Positions 26,721 through 35,278 of a stretch of DNA of 64,000 nucleotides are shown one piece after another. Numbering within the stretch: the first letter of the stretch is position 1; the number at the start of each line of letters is the position of its first letter. A program made the position numbers and the translations under genes. Source of the stretch: an uncultured Aquimarina sp. (GTDB lineage: Bacteria > Bacteroidota > Bacteroidia > Flavobacteriales > Flavobacteriaceae); the NCBI GenBank assembly GCA_947498815.1, contig CANMLU010000010.1, forward strand, positions 1 to 64,000, given 5' to 3'. The notes below the pieces were generated by a model. That model made no database searches. It saw nothing but the letters and a program-made list of their open reading frames with translations, and was not told the origin of the DNA.

Positions 26721-26974
26721 TTTTGAGGTATTTATAAACAAATTTTACTGTTTTAGAGTATTTGATTTTACTACTTTACCATTAGATATCGATGGTTAAC
26801 CAATATTATTGTAATGTTAAAATACTTGTAAAATGCTAACTAGGACTAATTTTATGTATATATTTAAGCATCCAGACTCTTAACGCAGACTCAATATTTT
26901 TTAATTGTGTTTAATCGTAAACCTAATAAACCTCACTAATCATCACAACCTAAACCTCTTAATTTCCCCCACTA

Positions 26975-27427
26975 ATGAATAATTACAAACTAACGCTTGT
27001 CGGGTTAGTAGTTTCTATTTTCTTTTATCTAACTACTATTTTTTTAGAATTAGACCTTTTTGAACAGTTTATAGCATTTTTATCAAGTATTGATCATTTG
27101 GAACTTGATGAAATCATAATTCCTATTTTAATATTTTTTCTGTTTTTTGTTATTGACACAAGAAGGAATAGTAAAAATGTTCAAATGGAAAATGCAAAAC
27201 TGAATATATATAAAGCTATGCTTTCGTCTAGCCATCATATCCTTAACAATTTTATATATCAAATGGATATATTCAAAATTACTGCAGAGGATACACCAGG
27301 TTTTGATGCAAAAGTATTGGCGTTTTACGAAGACATTATCAGTAATGCGTCACATCAAATACATTCGTTAAGTAGTCTTACCACAATCGATGAATTTTCG
27401 ATCAGAATGTCGGTGATGAGTGAATAA
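26975..27427 (+). CDS. Membrane protein with a DHp-like (histidine-kinase-type) helix pair
   Basis: A 150-residue protein with two membrane helices (about 7-27 and 46-64) and a cytosolic helical tail. The tail contains SSSHHILNNFIYQM (His87, His88), which looks like the H-box of a sensor kinase dimerisation domain. No HATPase domain follows: the protein ends 58 residues after His88. It may be a truncated kinase or a phosphotransfer module acting with another protein. The stop is 3 bases from the convergent rsmD stop. A 254-base non-coding leader precedes it. Confidence 0.65.
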   Translation: MNNYKLTLVGLVVSIFFYLTTIFLELDLFEQFIAFLSSIDHLELDEIIIPILIFFLFFVIDTRRNSKNVQMENAKLNIYKAMLSSSHHILNNFIYQMDIFKITAEDTPGFDAKVLAFYEDIISNASHQIHSLSSLTTIDEFSIRMSVMSE

Positions 27428-27429
27428 AG

Positions 27430-27978
27430 TTATTTGATTGTATCGTTTTTGAAGAAACTGAAAACAGAGCCACCATATTTTCTTGCATTACTGAAATATG
27501 GAGAGTCCTCTATTGATGTGTGTTTTGAGTGTTCTATTATGAGAATTCCACCTGCTTTCAGAAGGTCGTTTTCAAAAACTAATTCTGCTATTTTCGAAAA
27601 TTGTTCTGCAGTAAAATCATAAGGTGGATCTGCAAATATGATATCTGCCTTACGCTTTACTTTTTCAAGATAACTATACACGTCACTTTTTATAGTATCG
27701 ATTGGGAAATCATGTTCTTTTGAAACACTTTTTATATACCCTACGCATGCATAATGCGAATCTACAGCGGTAATATCTTGTGTTCCTCTAGATGCAAATT
27801 CAAAGCTAATATTGCCCGTTCCTGAAAACAAGTCCGTAACCGAAATTTGAGAAAAAGTATATTGATTATTTAAAATGTTAAACAATCCTTCTTTAGCCAT
27901 ATCTGTAGTAGGACGAACAGGTAATTTTTTTGGAGCTTGAAGTCTTTTTCCTTTATATTTTCCTGAAATTATACGCAT
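27430..27978 (-). CDS. rsmD: 16S rRNA m2G966 methyltransferase RsmD
   Basis: A 182-residue SAM-dependent N2-guanine methyltransferase acting on small-subunit rRNA. The start MRIISGKYKGKRL and TDMAKEGLFNIL are typical. Motif I is DLFSGTGNISFE (from residue 49) and the catalytic DPPY is at 117-120. It is downstream of the DUF3822 gene by 4 bases on the same strand, a neighbourhood I associate with Bacteroidota. Confidence 0.95.
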   Translation of the reverse strand: MRIISGKYKGKRLQAPKKLPVRPTTDMAKEGLFNILNNQYTFSQISVTDLFSGTGNISFEFASRGTQDITAVDSHYACVGYIKSVSKEHDFPIDTIKSDVYSYLEKVKRKADIIFADPPYDFTAEQFSKIAELVFENDLLKAGGILIIEHSKHTSIEDSPYFSNARKYGGSVFSFFKNDTIK

Positions 27979-27982
27979 GTGT

Positions 27983-28807
27983 TTAGAAATGACTTAATAA
28001 AACAAAATGTTGTTGAGGTTCGAAAGGTTGTATTTCTGAAGAAATCTTTAGTTTTTCAGAATGATTACCAAAATTGATATTACGTATATATTTATGTGCT
28101 ATCAGGTAGCAATCATCATTTTTTGTGATATTACCCAAAAATTGTAACAGAAATTCTTCTGGGTTAAGATTCACTTGTTCTGTAGTAAACATTAAATAGT
28201 ATAGAAAATCTTCTTTGGTTTCAAATGTAAAAGTGTTTCCTAAAATAAGTTTCCCTTTGCTAATGATAATTAGGTCAAAAGATTTTTTGTTCATATGTGC
28301 AAATACAGTAGTTGTGTCGCTATTTTTTTCTTGAGACAATAATGTGTCTACAAGTACTGTTGCAGTATGTTTGTAGGTGAAAGAACCAAAATTATCGAAA
28401 AAGAAGTTATTAATATTCGTATAAGGTACATATACGGTTACAATATCATGCTGATTCAACATGTCATGGGCAATGAAATCATTTTCAAATACCTTGATGT
28501 TATATTTTAAGTATTCTTTTGCGTAATCTTCGTTAAATAAAGGTTTTGGTATTAATGTATACAAGTCGTTTTGGTAAATAACCTCTATACTTTCAAAGTT
28601 TTCTTTCAGGGTTGGATGATGTGTAAATATATTCTTGACCCTATCCAAAACTTGTTCTGGATTTAATTGCAGACCAAAGTTTTCTTCTTCAATAGCTGTT
28701 ATTTCCTGTTCAGAATTTAGAGTACAAAAAGAAAGTCCATTCAAGCTTACTTGAATGGACAATGTCTTTGATGTATTATCGACGATATTAGTTATCGTTT
28801 TCTCCAT
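27983..28807 (-). CDS. DUF3822 family protein
   Basis: A 274-residue protein of a Bacteroidota family of unknown function that resembles an actin-like/ASKHA fold with repeated strands (LSIQVSLNGLSFCTL, DIVTVYVPYTNINNFFFD, FDLIIISKGKLILGNTF). It starts within the upstream gene with a 20-base overlap (28788-28807), pointing to translational coupling. It lies directly before rsmD. Confidence 0.8.
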   Translation of the reverse strand: MEKTITNIVDNTSKTLSIQVSLNGLSFCTLNSEQEITAIEEENFGLQLNPEQVLDRVKNIFTHHPTLKENFESIEVIYQNDLYTLIPKPLFNEDYAKEYLKYNIKVFENDFIAHDMLNQHDIVTVYVPYTNINNFFFDNFGSFTYKHTATVLVDTLLSQEKNSDTTTVFAHMNKKSFDLIIISKGKLILGNTFTFETKEDFLYYLMFTTEQVNLNPEEFLLQFLGNITKNDDCYLIAHKYIRNINFGNHSEKLKISSEIQPFEPQQHFVLLSHF

Positions 28808-29432
28808 ATGTTCTTGGCCAGTTACCAGAAGTCATTACTTCATTCATAGACCCTACAGAAAGATATTTACCGTTAACACCGTCAACTGATACTACTTCTT
28901 TCTCTTGGGCTAAGAGATCTTTATCAAGATCACCTAGTAAAACATCTTTGGATACTTTAGCTTCAAAAACTGCAATTCTTAAATCATTCTTATTGATAAA
29001 ACCTGCATTCATTTCAAAATTCTCATCTACGCCTTCGATAGGTATCTTCATCATACTAAGGTGATTACCACCTTTAAATAGAGAATCCTTAACCGAGGCA
29101 TACCCTAGAGTATCAATAACCACAGTATCCTTGGGTTCGTCAATTTTAAGTATTTTATTAAATCTAATAAAGCTTGAATCTCTTCTCTGGGTAAGAGTAA
29201 ACTTTGCCGTATCGATAAATGCGATCAGTTTTTCAGGATCTTTTTCAAATTTACCTGTTACGGTTCTATAAGCTAATTGAGCTGTACGAATATCTCTTAA
29301 ATTCTCAACGGCTTTGGTATATCGTACCTTTTTGATTTTATTGAATTTCACGGGGCCGTTTACAGAATTGAATACTAAGTATCCTAAAAAACCTATAACT
29401 ACCCACAGAACTAATTGAATAACAATTTTCAT
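28788..29432 (-). CDS. Membrane-anchored hypothetical protein upstream of DUF3822
   Basis: A 214-residue protein with one N-terminal membrane helix (about 3-24), followed by a helical segment (VRYTKAVENLRDIRTAQLAYRTVTGKF) and a beta region. The ARTAQLAYR-type region and single anchor resemble pseudopilin-like or envelope proteins. The function is unknown. Its end overlaps the DUF3822 start. A TAGATTTG motif at 29466-29473 on this strand may be its promoter. Confidence 0.72.
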   Translation of the reverse strand: MKIVIQLVLWVVIGFLGYLVFNSVNGPVKFNKIKKVRYTKAVENLRDIRTAQLAYRTVTGKFEKDPEKLIAFIDTAKFTLTQRRDSSFIRFNKILKIDEPKDTVVIDTLGYASVKDSLFKGGNHLSMMKIPIEGVDENFEMNAGFINKNDLRIAVFEAKVSKDVLLGDLDKDLLAQEKEVVSVDGVNGKYLSVGSMNEVMTSGNWPRTYGENDN

Positions 29433-29465
29433 TTTATGATTTAGCTTTAAACATTAGTGTATACG

Positions 29466-29473
29466 CAAATCTA
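29466..29473 (-). promoter_or_regulatory. -7 promoter element, leftward unit
   Basis: TAGATTTG on the minus strand matches TAnnTTTG and lies 34 bases before the gene start. No perfect -33 TTTG is visible at 19-20 bases upstream. The divergent rightward element is 46 bases away. Confidence 0.35.
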
Positions 29474-29518
29474 CAATTTTTTTTTAATCGTAAAAGTTTA
29501 TTGCCAAAAAATCATTCC

Positions 29519-29526
29519 TATCTTTG
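29519..29526 (+). promoter_or_regulatory. -7 promoter element, rightward unit
   Basis: TATCTTTG matches TAnnTTTG and lies 40 bases before the RecD-like helicase start. A TTG lies 15 bases upstream, short of the ideal spacing. Confidence 0.4.
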
Positions 29527-29565
29527 ATTTATTAACGAAAGTATGCACCTATATAACAATTTCTG

Positions 29566-30993
29566 ATGAAGGAGAAAGAATTTTATGAATTACTAAAAAA
29601 AGATTTCCCTTTTGAACCTACTTTGAAACAAGATATAGTTCTTCAGAAATTATGCGAGTTCGTACTTTCTGGTTCAAAAGATTCGCTATTTCTTCTTAAA
29701 GGATATGCAGGTACTGGTAAAACTACTTTGATCGGGACATTGGTTAAGAACTTATGGAAAGCTAAATTTAATGCTACCCTTTTGGCACCTACGGGTCGTG
29801 CAGCCAAAGTGATTAGTAATTATTCTGGAAAACAAGCTCAAACAATCCATCGCAGTATTTATTATCCAAAGAAAGATAAAAGTGGTGGTTTGGCGTTTCA
29901 ATTAAAGCAAAATAAGAGCCGTAATACTATTTTTATTGTGGATGAAGCTTCAATGATACCCGACACACCTAGTGATAGTAAATTGTTTGAAAATGGATCG
30001 TTATTGGATGATTTGATGATGTATGTGTATTCGGGACATAATTGTAAAATACTTTTTATTGGTGATACTGCTCAGTTACCGCCAGTTAAGCTTGAAGTGA
30101 GTCCTGCTTTAAATCCAGATAATTTATCTATGGGATTTAATAAAGAAGTTACCCAGATAGAACTTGATGAGGTCGTAAGACAAGCAGAGGGTAGTGGGAT
30201 TTTAATGAATGCAACACATTTGAGAGAATGTATTAATGACGGTTTTCATGACACTTTTCAGTTTCAAATTGAAGGTTACTCTGATATAGTTCGGTTCTTT
30301 GATGGTCATGAGATCATAGATGCTTTAAACGAGGCATACTCGAATTCGGGACATGAAGAATCTGTTATTATACTACGTTCTAATAAGAGGGCTAACATTT
30401 ATAATCAACAAATCCGATCCAGGATACTTTTTCAAGAAGAGGAACTTTCGCCAGGAGATTATTTGATGGTAGTCAAGAACAATTATTTTTGGTTAGATAC
30501 TAAAAGTGAAGCAGGTTTTATTGCCAATGGTGATATTATAAAAATCCTTGAGATCTATGCTATAAAGGAATTGTATGGTTTTCGCTTTGCCGAAGTCAAT
30601 GTGAGTATGGTGGATTATCCCAATCAAAAACCTTTTGAAACAGTTTTGTTACTAGATACCTTAACATCGGAGAGTCCATCTTTATCATATGAAGAATCAA
30701 ATCAATTGTATCAGGAAGTGATGAAAGATTATGAAACTGAGAAGTCGAAGTATAAAAAATTTATTAAAGTAAAAAACAATAAATTTTTTAATAGTTTGCA
30801 GGTAAAATTTTCTTATGCCGTAACTTGTCACAAATCGCAAGGTGGACAATGGGATAATGTTTTTATAGAACAACCATACCTGGCAGAAGGTATTACAAAA
30901 GAATATTTAAGGTGGCTGTATACAGCTGTAACCAGAGCTAAAAAAAGATTATATCTAATAGGATTTAAAAAAGACTTTTTCTTAGAAAACTAG
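29566..30993 (+). CDS. RecD-like ATP-dependent DNA helicase (AAA family)
   Basis: A 475-residue SF1B helicase. Walker A is GYAGTGKTT (from residue 46), Walker B IFIVDEAS (Asp126, Glu127), then FIGDTAQLPPV, the Q-like R in DEVVRQAEG, and a C-terminal UvrD_C_2 block with TCHKSQGGQWDNV and RWLYTAVTRAKKRLYLIG. Proteins of this short RecD2/Pif1-like class act in DNA repair or replication-fork processing. It has a clear divergent promoter position. A 128-base gap separates it from the KdsB-KdnB fusion. Confidence 0.88.
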   Translation: MKEKEFYELLKKDFPFEPTLKQDIVLQKLCEFVLSGSKDSLFLLKGYAGTGKTTLIGTLVKNLWKAKFNATLLAPTGRAAKVISNYSGKQAQTIHRSIYYPKKDKSGGLAFQLKQNKSRNTIFIVDEASMIPDTPSDSKLFENGSLLDDLMMYVYSGHNCKILFIGDTAQLPPVKLEVSPALNPDNLSMGFNKEVTQIELDEVVRQAEGSGILMNATHLRECINDGFHDTFQFQIEGYSDIVRFFDGHEIIDALNEAYSNSGHEESVIILRSNKRANIYNQQIRSRILFQEEELSPGDYLMVVKNNYFWLDTKSEAGFIANGDIIKILEIYAIKELYGFRFAEVNVSMVDYPNQKPFETVLLLDTLTSESPSLSYEESNQLYQEVMKDYETEKSKYKKFIKVKNNKFFNSLQVKFSYAVTCHKSQGGQWDNVFIEQPYLAEGITKEYLRWLYTAVTRAKKRLYLIGFKKDFFLEN

Positions 30994-31067
30994 TATATTT
31001 AGCACAAGTTATATATCATCCGATGAATGCCTTATCCTCGGGTTCGAAACTAAATGAATGAGTTGAC

Positions 31068-31098
31068 TTGAAAAATAGATATAAAAAAGTTATTTTTG
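31068..31098 (+). promoter_or_regulatory. Promoter of the KdsB-KdnB fusion gene
   Basis: TTG (31068-31070), a 20-base spacer and TATTTTTG (31091-31098) match the Bacteroidota consensus. The expected transcript start near 31105 leaves about 17 bases before the TTG start codon at 31122. Confidence 0.6.
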
Positions 31099-31121
31099 CA
31101 ACTCTTGAAAAGCAATAAATT

Positions 31122-32996
31122 TTGAACAAAATTACACTTAAAACCATCGCAATGATTCCTGCGAGATATGCGGCCACGCGATTTCCTGGCAAGTTGATGC
31201 AGGATCTCGGAGGTAAAAGCGTTATTAGAAGAACATATGAAGCTACTTTAGATTCTAATCTTTTTGATGACGTATTTGTAGTCACGGATAGTGATATTAT
31301 ATATAAAGAAATTACTTCATGCGGCGGTAAAGCTATAATGAGTAAAAAAGAACACAGCTGCGGTAGTGATAGAATTGCAGAAGCTGTAGAGAATATGGAC
31401 ATTGATATTGTAGTTAATGTGCAAGGAGATGAACCTTTTACAGATAGAGAAAGCCTTGAAAAGGTTTTGAGTGTGTTTTATGAAGAAGATTCTGATCGTA
31501 TAGATTTGGCGAGTTTAATGACTCCTATGGACGATTGGGATGATATCATGAATCCTAATAGCGTAAAAGTTATAGTAGATCAAAATAATTATGCATTGTA
31601 TTTTTCTCGAGCACCAATACCTTACCCTAGAGAAAAAGACACAAACCATGTATATCATAAACACAAAGGTGTTTACGCATTTAGAAAACAGGCTATTTTA
31701 GATTTTTACCATTTACCAATGCGTTCCCTAGAAGATTCTGAGAAAATTGAGTGTATTCGGTACTTAGAGTATGGAAAAAATATTAAAATGGTTGAAACGC
31801 ACCATGAAGGTGTTGAAATTGATACCCCGGAAGATTTAGAAAGAGCAAAAAAAATAATTAATAAAGAAAATCTATTGAGTACGAAATCAGTATCTGTTTC
31901 CGAAGTTGTTACTTCCGTTCATAAAAACTTCCCAATGGTACCCAAAGTGGTATTTGGAAAAGGGGCGTTTAATCAAATTGGAGAAATTATTTCTTGCGAG
32001 CGTAAAGGAGTGGCTCCATTTATCTATTTAATAGATGATGTTTTTGAAAATAATACATCTTTTATAGCGGATAGAATACCATTATCACATACAGACGAAA
32101 TTATTTATATTTCTACTGCCGAAGAACCCAAAACATCTCAAGTAGATGCAATAGTTTCTAAAATACAGAAAGATTATCAGTTTATTCCAAGCGGAATTAT
32201 TGGTGTTGGAGGTGGATCTATTTTGGATCTTTCAAAAGCAGTGGCAATAATGCTTACTAATCCAGGGAGTGCAGCCGATTATCAAGGTTGGGATTTGGTT
32301 AAAAATAAAGCAGCTTTTCATGTCGGAGTTCCTACCATTTCGGGTACAGGGGCAGAGGTTTCAAGGACTACAGTATTAACAGGGCCAGAACGTAAATTAG
32401 GTATTAACTCAGATTTTACGCCATTTAATCAAGTTATCTTGGATCCAGAATTAATAAAAGATGTTCCAAAAGACCAATGGTTTTATACAGGAATGGATTG
32501 CTATATCCATTGTATAGAATCTTTGGATGGTACGTACCTTAATGCCTTTAGTCAAAGTTATGGAGAAAAGGCTTTGGAGATTTGCAAGGAAATTTTTCTC
32601 GATAACAAATTAAGTAAAGAAGAAGCAGATGCAAAACTGATGATGGCCTCATGGCATGGTGGAATGAGTATTGCTTATTCTCAAGTGGGCGTTGCTCATG
32701 CAATGAGTTATGGATTGGCATATGTTCTCGGAACAAAACATGGAATTGGTAATTGCATTGTCTTTGATAAATTAGAAAAGTACTACCCAGAGGGTGTCGC
32801 CGTATTCAAAAAAATGAAAGAATATCATGGAATTGAATTGCCAACAGGTGTCTGCGCCAATGTTACAGAAGAACAATTGGATGTAATGGCGTCTGTAGCT
32901 TTAAGTTTAGAGCCACTATGGGAAAATGCATTGGGTGATGATTGGAAATCATACATAAATGCTGATAAGTTAAAAGAGATTTATCGTACTTTATAA
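31122..32996 (+). CDS. KdsB cytidylyltransferase fused to a KdnB-like alcohol dehydrogenase
   Basis: A 624-residue two-domain protein. Residues about 8-246 are KdsB, which activates Kdo or Kdo8N to the CMP-sugar for LPS inner-core synthesis: [50 protein letters not shown]. Residues about 270-624 are an iron-containing (type III) alcohol dehydrogenase. The NAD loop GVGGGSILD is at 361-369 and all four metal ligands are present (Asp459, His463, His526, His540). In Shewanella, KdnB oxidises C8 of Kdo before KdnA aminates it to 8-amino-Kdo. The fusion therefore suggests Kdo8N, but no KdnA-like aminotransferase is in the window. Start TTG 31122; the next ATG (31152) would cut the family N-terminus. 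Confidence 0.85.
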   Translation: MNKITLKTIAMIPARYAATRFPGKLMQDLGGKSVIRRTYEATLDSNLFDDVFVVTDSDIIYKEITSCGGKAIMSKKEHSCGSDRIAEAVENMDIDIVVNVQGDEPFTDRESLEKVLSVFYEEDSDRIDLASLMTPMDDWDDIMNPNSVKVIVDQNNYALYFSRAPIPYPREKDTNHVYHKHKGVYAFRKQAILDFYHLPMRSLEDSEKIECIRYLEYGKNIKMVETHHEGVEIDTPEDLERAKKIINKENLLSTKSVSVSEVVTSVHKNFPMVPKVVFGKGAFNQIGEIISCERKGVAPFIYLIDDVFENNTSFIADRIPLSHTDEIIYISTAEEPKTSQVDAIVSKIQKDYQFIPSGIIGVGGGSILDLSKAVAIMLTNPGSAADYQGWDLVKNKAAFHVGVPTISGTGAEVSRTTVLTGPERKLGINSDFTPFNQVILDPELIKDVPKDQWFYTGMDCYIHCIESLDGTYLNAFSQSYGEKALEICKEIFLDNKLSKEEADAKLMMASWHGGMSIAYSQVGVAHAMSYGLAYVLGTKHGIGNCIVFDKLEKYYPEGVAVFKKMKEYHGIELPTGVCANVTEEQLDVMASVALSLEPLWENALGDDWKSYINADKLKEIYRTL

Positions 32997-33012
32997 TTTT
33001 TAACTTATACGT

Positions 33013-33567
33013 ATGCGAGCCTTAGCCTCATTTATATATCATAAAATTTTGGGATGGAAAGTCGTAGGTGACTTTAATTCAGAAACAATAAAAAAATGTG
33101 TTGTTATCGCCGTACCTCATACGAGTTGGCACGATTTTTATATAGGTCTATTGATAAGACAAATAGTAAGGTTGAAGATCAGTTTCTTGGCCAAAAAAGA
33201 ACTTTTTAAATGGCCATTAGGTTGGTACTTCAAAAAAGTTGGAGGATTACCACTTGACAGGACCCCGGGACAGAATAAAGTAGAGGCTATTGCCGAGATG
33301 TTTAAAAAAAGAGATGAATTACGACTTACCATTGCACCTGAAGGAACTCGAAAGAGAGTTACAGAATGGAAAACCGGATTTTATCATATTGCAAAAGCCG
33401 CTGGTGTTCCTATTATTATGATAACCTTTGATTTTGGAGAAAAACAAAATAAAATTTCAGAACCCTTTTATCCTACAGATAATGCAGAAAAGGATATGGA
33501 ATACATGTATAGTTTTTTTAAAGGGGTTAAAGGTAAAGTTCCAGAATATAGCTTTAACGTGGACTAA
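33013..33567 (+). CDS. PlsC-like lysophospholipid acyltransferase
   Basis: A 184-residue membrane-associated acyltransferase. The catalytic HTSWHD block (His36, Asp41) and APEGTRKR (EGTR at 110-113) are the two signatures of the glycerolipid acyltransferase family. It is short compared with full PlsC and resembles the 1-acyl-glycerol-3-phosphate acyltransferase-like proteins that act on other lipids. It follows the KdsB-KdnB gene by 16 bases, so both may be co-transcribed and act on envelope lipids. Its stop overlaps the convergent gene by 4 bases (CTAA). Confidence 0.85.
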   Translation: MRALASFIYHKILGWKVVGDFNSETIKKCVVIAVPHTSWHDFYIGLLIRQIVRLKISFLAKKELFKWPLGWYFKKVGGLPLDRTPGQNKVEAIAEMFKKRDELRLTIAPEGTRKRVTEWKTGFYHIAKAAGVPIIMITFDFGEKQNKISEPFYPTDNAEKDMEYMYSFFKGVKGKVPEYSFNVD

Positions 33568-34064
33568 AATTTATGTGTTTTTTCTTCTTTAATTTTTTCT
33601 TTCGGCTTTTCTTGAGTTTTTCCTCCACCAAAAATTAAAGCGGTACTCGTAAAAGTAGTTCCAAAAGTTTTCGAAGCATAATAAACTTGAGATATAGCAT
33701 TTTCTAACTGTTCTTCAGTTAGTTCTTTTAAAGGATGAATATAAGCCGACCATAAAATCCCATTGGATATGGCATACTTAACATCTAGTGCAGAATGAAA
33801 ATTGGCGGTCATAGAATCTAGTAATAAATCTTTATCAAGGTTTTTCGATTCTGTTATGGGTGAAATAATTCTCATTCTATTATTTTTCTCGTCGGTAACA
33901 CATAGCATCGGAACCTCTTTGTAGATAAATTTCCAATTACCCATCACACCACCGACAGTATCGGCATTTTTTTGAATAATTTCTTGCAGTTTACTATTGT
34001 CCATATGTTGGGCATATGAGATAGTTCCAAAAAAACAAATGAAAATTACAAGTAGCTGCTTCAT
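33564..34064 (-). CDS. Hypothetical secreted protein
   Basis: A 166-residue protein with a signal peptide (about 1-18, ending SYAQ), a central GVMGNWKFIYKEVPMLCVTDEKNNRMRIISP block with one cysteine, and a Lys/Glu-rich tail. The block VPMLCVTDEKNNRMRIISPI is common to a small Bacteroidota family that I cannot name. Function unknown. The terminator at 34109-34146 separates it from yebC. Confidence 0.65.
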   Translation of the reverse strand: MKQLLVIFICFFGTISYAQHMDNSKLQEIIQKNADTVGGVMGNWKFIYKEVPMLCVTDEKNNRMRIISPITESKNLDKDLLLDSMTANFHSALDVKYAISNGILWSAYIHPLKELTEEQLENAISQVYYASKTFGTTFTSTALIFGGGKTQEKPKEKIKEEKTHKF

Positions 34065-34108
34065 AATATATATTTTAACTATAGTCGGATCGGCCTATCA
34101 AACATAAC

Positions 34109-34146
34109 AAAAAAAGGAGTTTAGTACACACTAAACTCCTTTTTTT
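34109..34146 (-). terminator. Terminator after yebC
   Basis: AAAAAAAGGAGTTTAG and CTAAACTCCTTTTTT form a strong stem with a TACACA loop. On the minus strand a T-run follows the stem, which fits termination of the yebC transcript. Confidence 0.85.
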
Positions 34147-34163
34147 CAATAACTAAGTATACT

Positions 34164-34889
34164 TTATCCTTCCGAAGAAGATTCTTCCATAGTGTGATAT
34201 ACGTTTTGAACATCATCATCTTCTTCTATTTTTTCCAGTAGCTTTTCGACATCTGCAGCTTGCTCTGGAGTTATTTTTTTTGTCACTTGTGGGATTCGTT
34301 CAAATCCAGAAGAAAGGATTTCAATTTCGCGACTTTCAAGCTCTTTCTGGATAGCTCCAAAACTTCCAAAAGGAGCATAAATTAAGATGCCATCATCATC
34401 TTGGAAAACTTCTTCTGCTCCAAAATCAATAAACTCAAGTTCTAGTTCTTCGGGGTCGATACCTTCTCCATTAATTCTGAAGTTACAAGTATGATCGAAC
34501 ATAAATTCAACAGAACCAGATGTCCCTAAGTTTCCATCACATTTATTAAAATATGATCTGATATTTGCTACTGTTCGATTATTATTATCGGTTGCTGTTT
34601 CTACCAAAATAGCAATCCCATGAGGTGCATATCCTTCAAAAAGAACTTCTTTGTAATCACCCTGTTCTTTATCGGAAGCTTTTTTGATGGCTCTCTCGAT
34701 ATTGTCTTTGGGCATGTTTACAGACTTGGCATTTTGTATAACAGCTCTTAAACGAGAGTTAGAAGTAGGATCCGGTCCCCCTTCTTTTACAGCCATTACA
34801 ATATCTTTACCTATTCGAGTAAACGCTTTTGCCATTGCCGACCAGCGTTTCATCTTTCGTGCTTTTCTGAATTCAAAAGCTCTTCCCAT
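34164..34889 (-). CDS. YebC/PmpR family regulator/translation factor
   Basis: A 241-residue member of the YebC/TACO1 family, with MGRAFEFRKARKMKRW at the start, FTRIGKDI, NSRLRAVIQNAKS and PKDNIERAIKKA. TACO1-type members assist translation of proline-rich or difficult stretches; others act as DNA-binding regulators (PmpR). The acidic C-terminal end (EEDDDVQNVYHTMEESSSEG) is typical. A well-formed promoter precedes it. Confidence 0.93.
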   Translation of the reverse strand: MGRAFEFRKARKMKRWSAMAKAFTRIGKDIVMAVKEGGPDPTSNSRLRAVIQNAKSVNMPKDNIERAIKKASDKEQGDYKEVLFEGYAPHGIAILVETATDNNNRTVANIRSYFNKCDGNLGTSGSVEFMFDHTCNFRINGEGIDPEELELEFIDFGAEEVFQDDDGILIYAPFGSFGAIQKELESREIEILSSGFERIPQVTKKITPEQAADVEKLLEKIEEDDDVQNVYHTMEESSSEG

Positions 34890-34912
34890 ATGCTAATTTT
34901 AAAATCTAGATA

Positions 34913-34944
34913 CAAACATAAGTAGAAACCAAGTTTTTGGCAAA
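34913..34944 (-). promoter_or_regulatory. Promoter of yebC
   Basis: On the minus strand TTTG (34941-34944), a 20-base spacer and TATGTTTG (34913-34920) fit the Bacteroidota -33/-7 consensus exactly. The leader is about 23 bases downstream of the -7 element. Confidence 0.7.
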
Positions 34945-34964
34945 TGTTTGTTTAAATTCAATAA

Positions 34965-35252
34965 TTACTCTCCTTCTATAATACTGTCAATAGTTTTTGC
35001 AAGATTAAAATCATTTTCGGTAATTCCTCCTGCATCATGTGTAGAAAGGCTAATCTGTAGCTTGTTATACACATTTGACCAATCTGGATGATGTTGTTGC
35101 GCCTCTGCTTCAAAAGCAATACGCGTCATTACAGAGAATGCATCTTTAAAATCAGAAAATTCAAAGGTGGTATGGATTGCATTGTCATGATAGTCCCACC
35201 CATCAATTTCTTTTAATCGGTTTTGTATTTCAGATTCTGATAGTTTCGTCAT
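34965..35252 (-). CDS. phhB: 4a-hydroxytetrahydrobiopterin dehydratase (PCD)
   Basis: A 95-residue enzyme that dehydrates carbinolamine during tetrahydropterin recycling. The motif EAQQHHPDWSNVYN (His54, His55, Pro56) and THDAGGIT (His72, Asp73) are the active-site signatures. In bacteria it usually accompanies phenylalanine hydroxylase, which is not seen here. It lies downstream of the lipoprotein gene at 35279 with a 26-base gap. Confidence 0.93.
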   Translation of the reverse strand: MTKLSESEIQNRLKEIDGWDYHDNAIHTTFEFSDFKDAFSVMTRIAFEAEAQQHHPDWSNVYNKLQISLSTHDAGGITENDFNLAKTIDSIIEGE

Positions 35253-35278
35253 TATGATGATTAGTTAGTTGTTATTCT

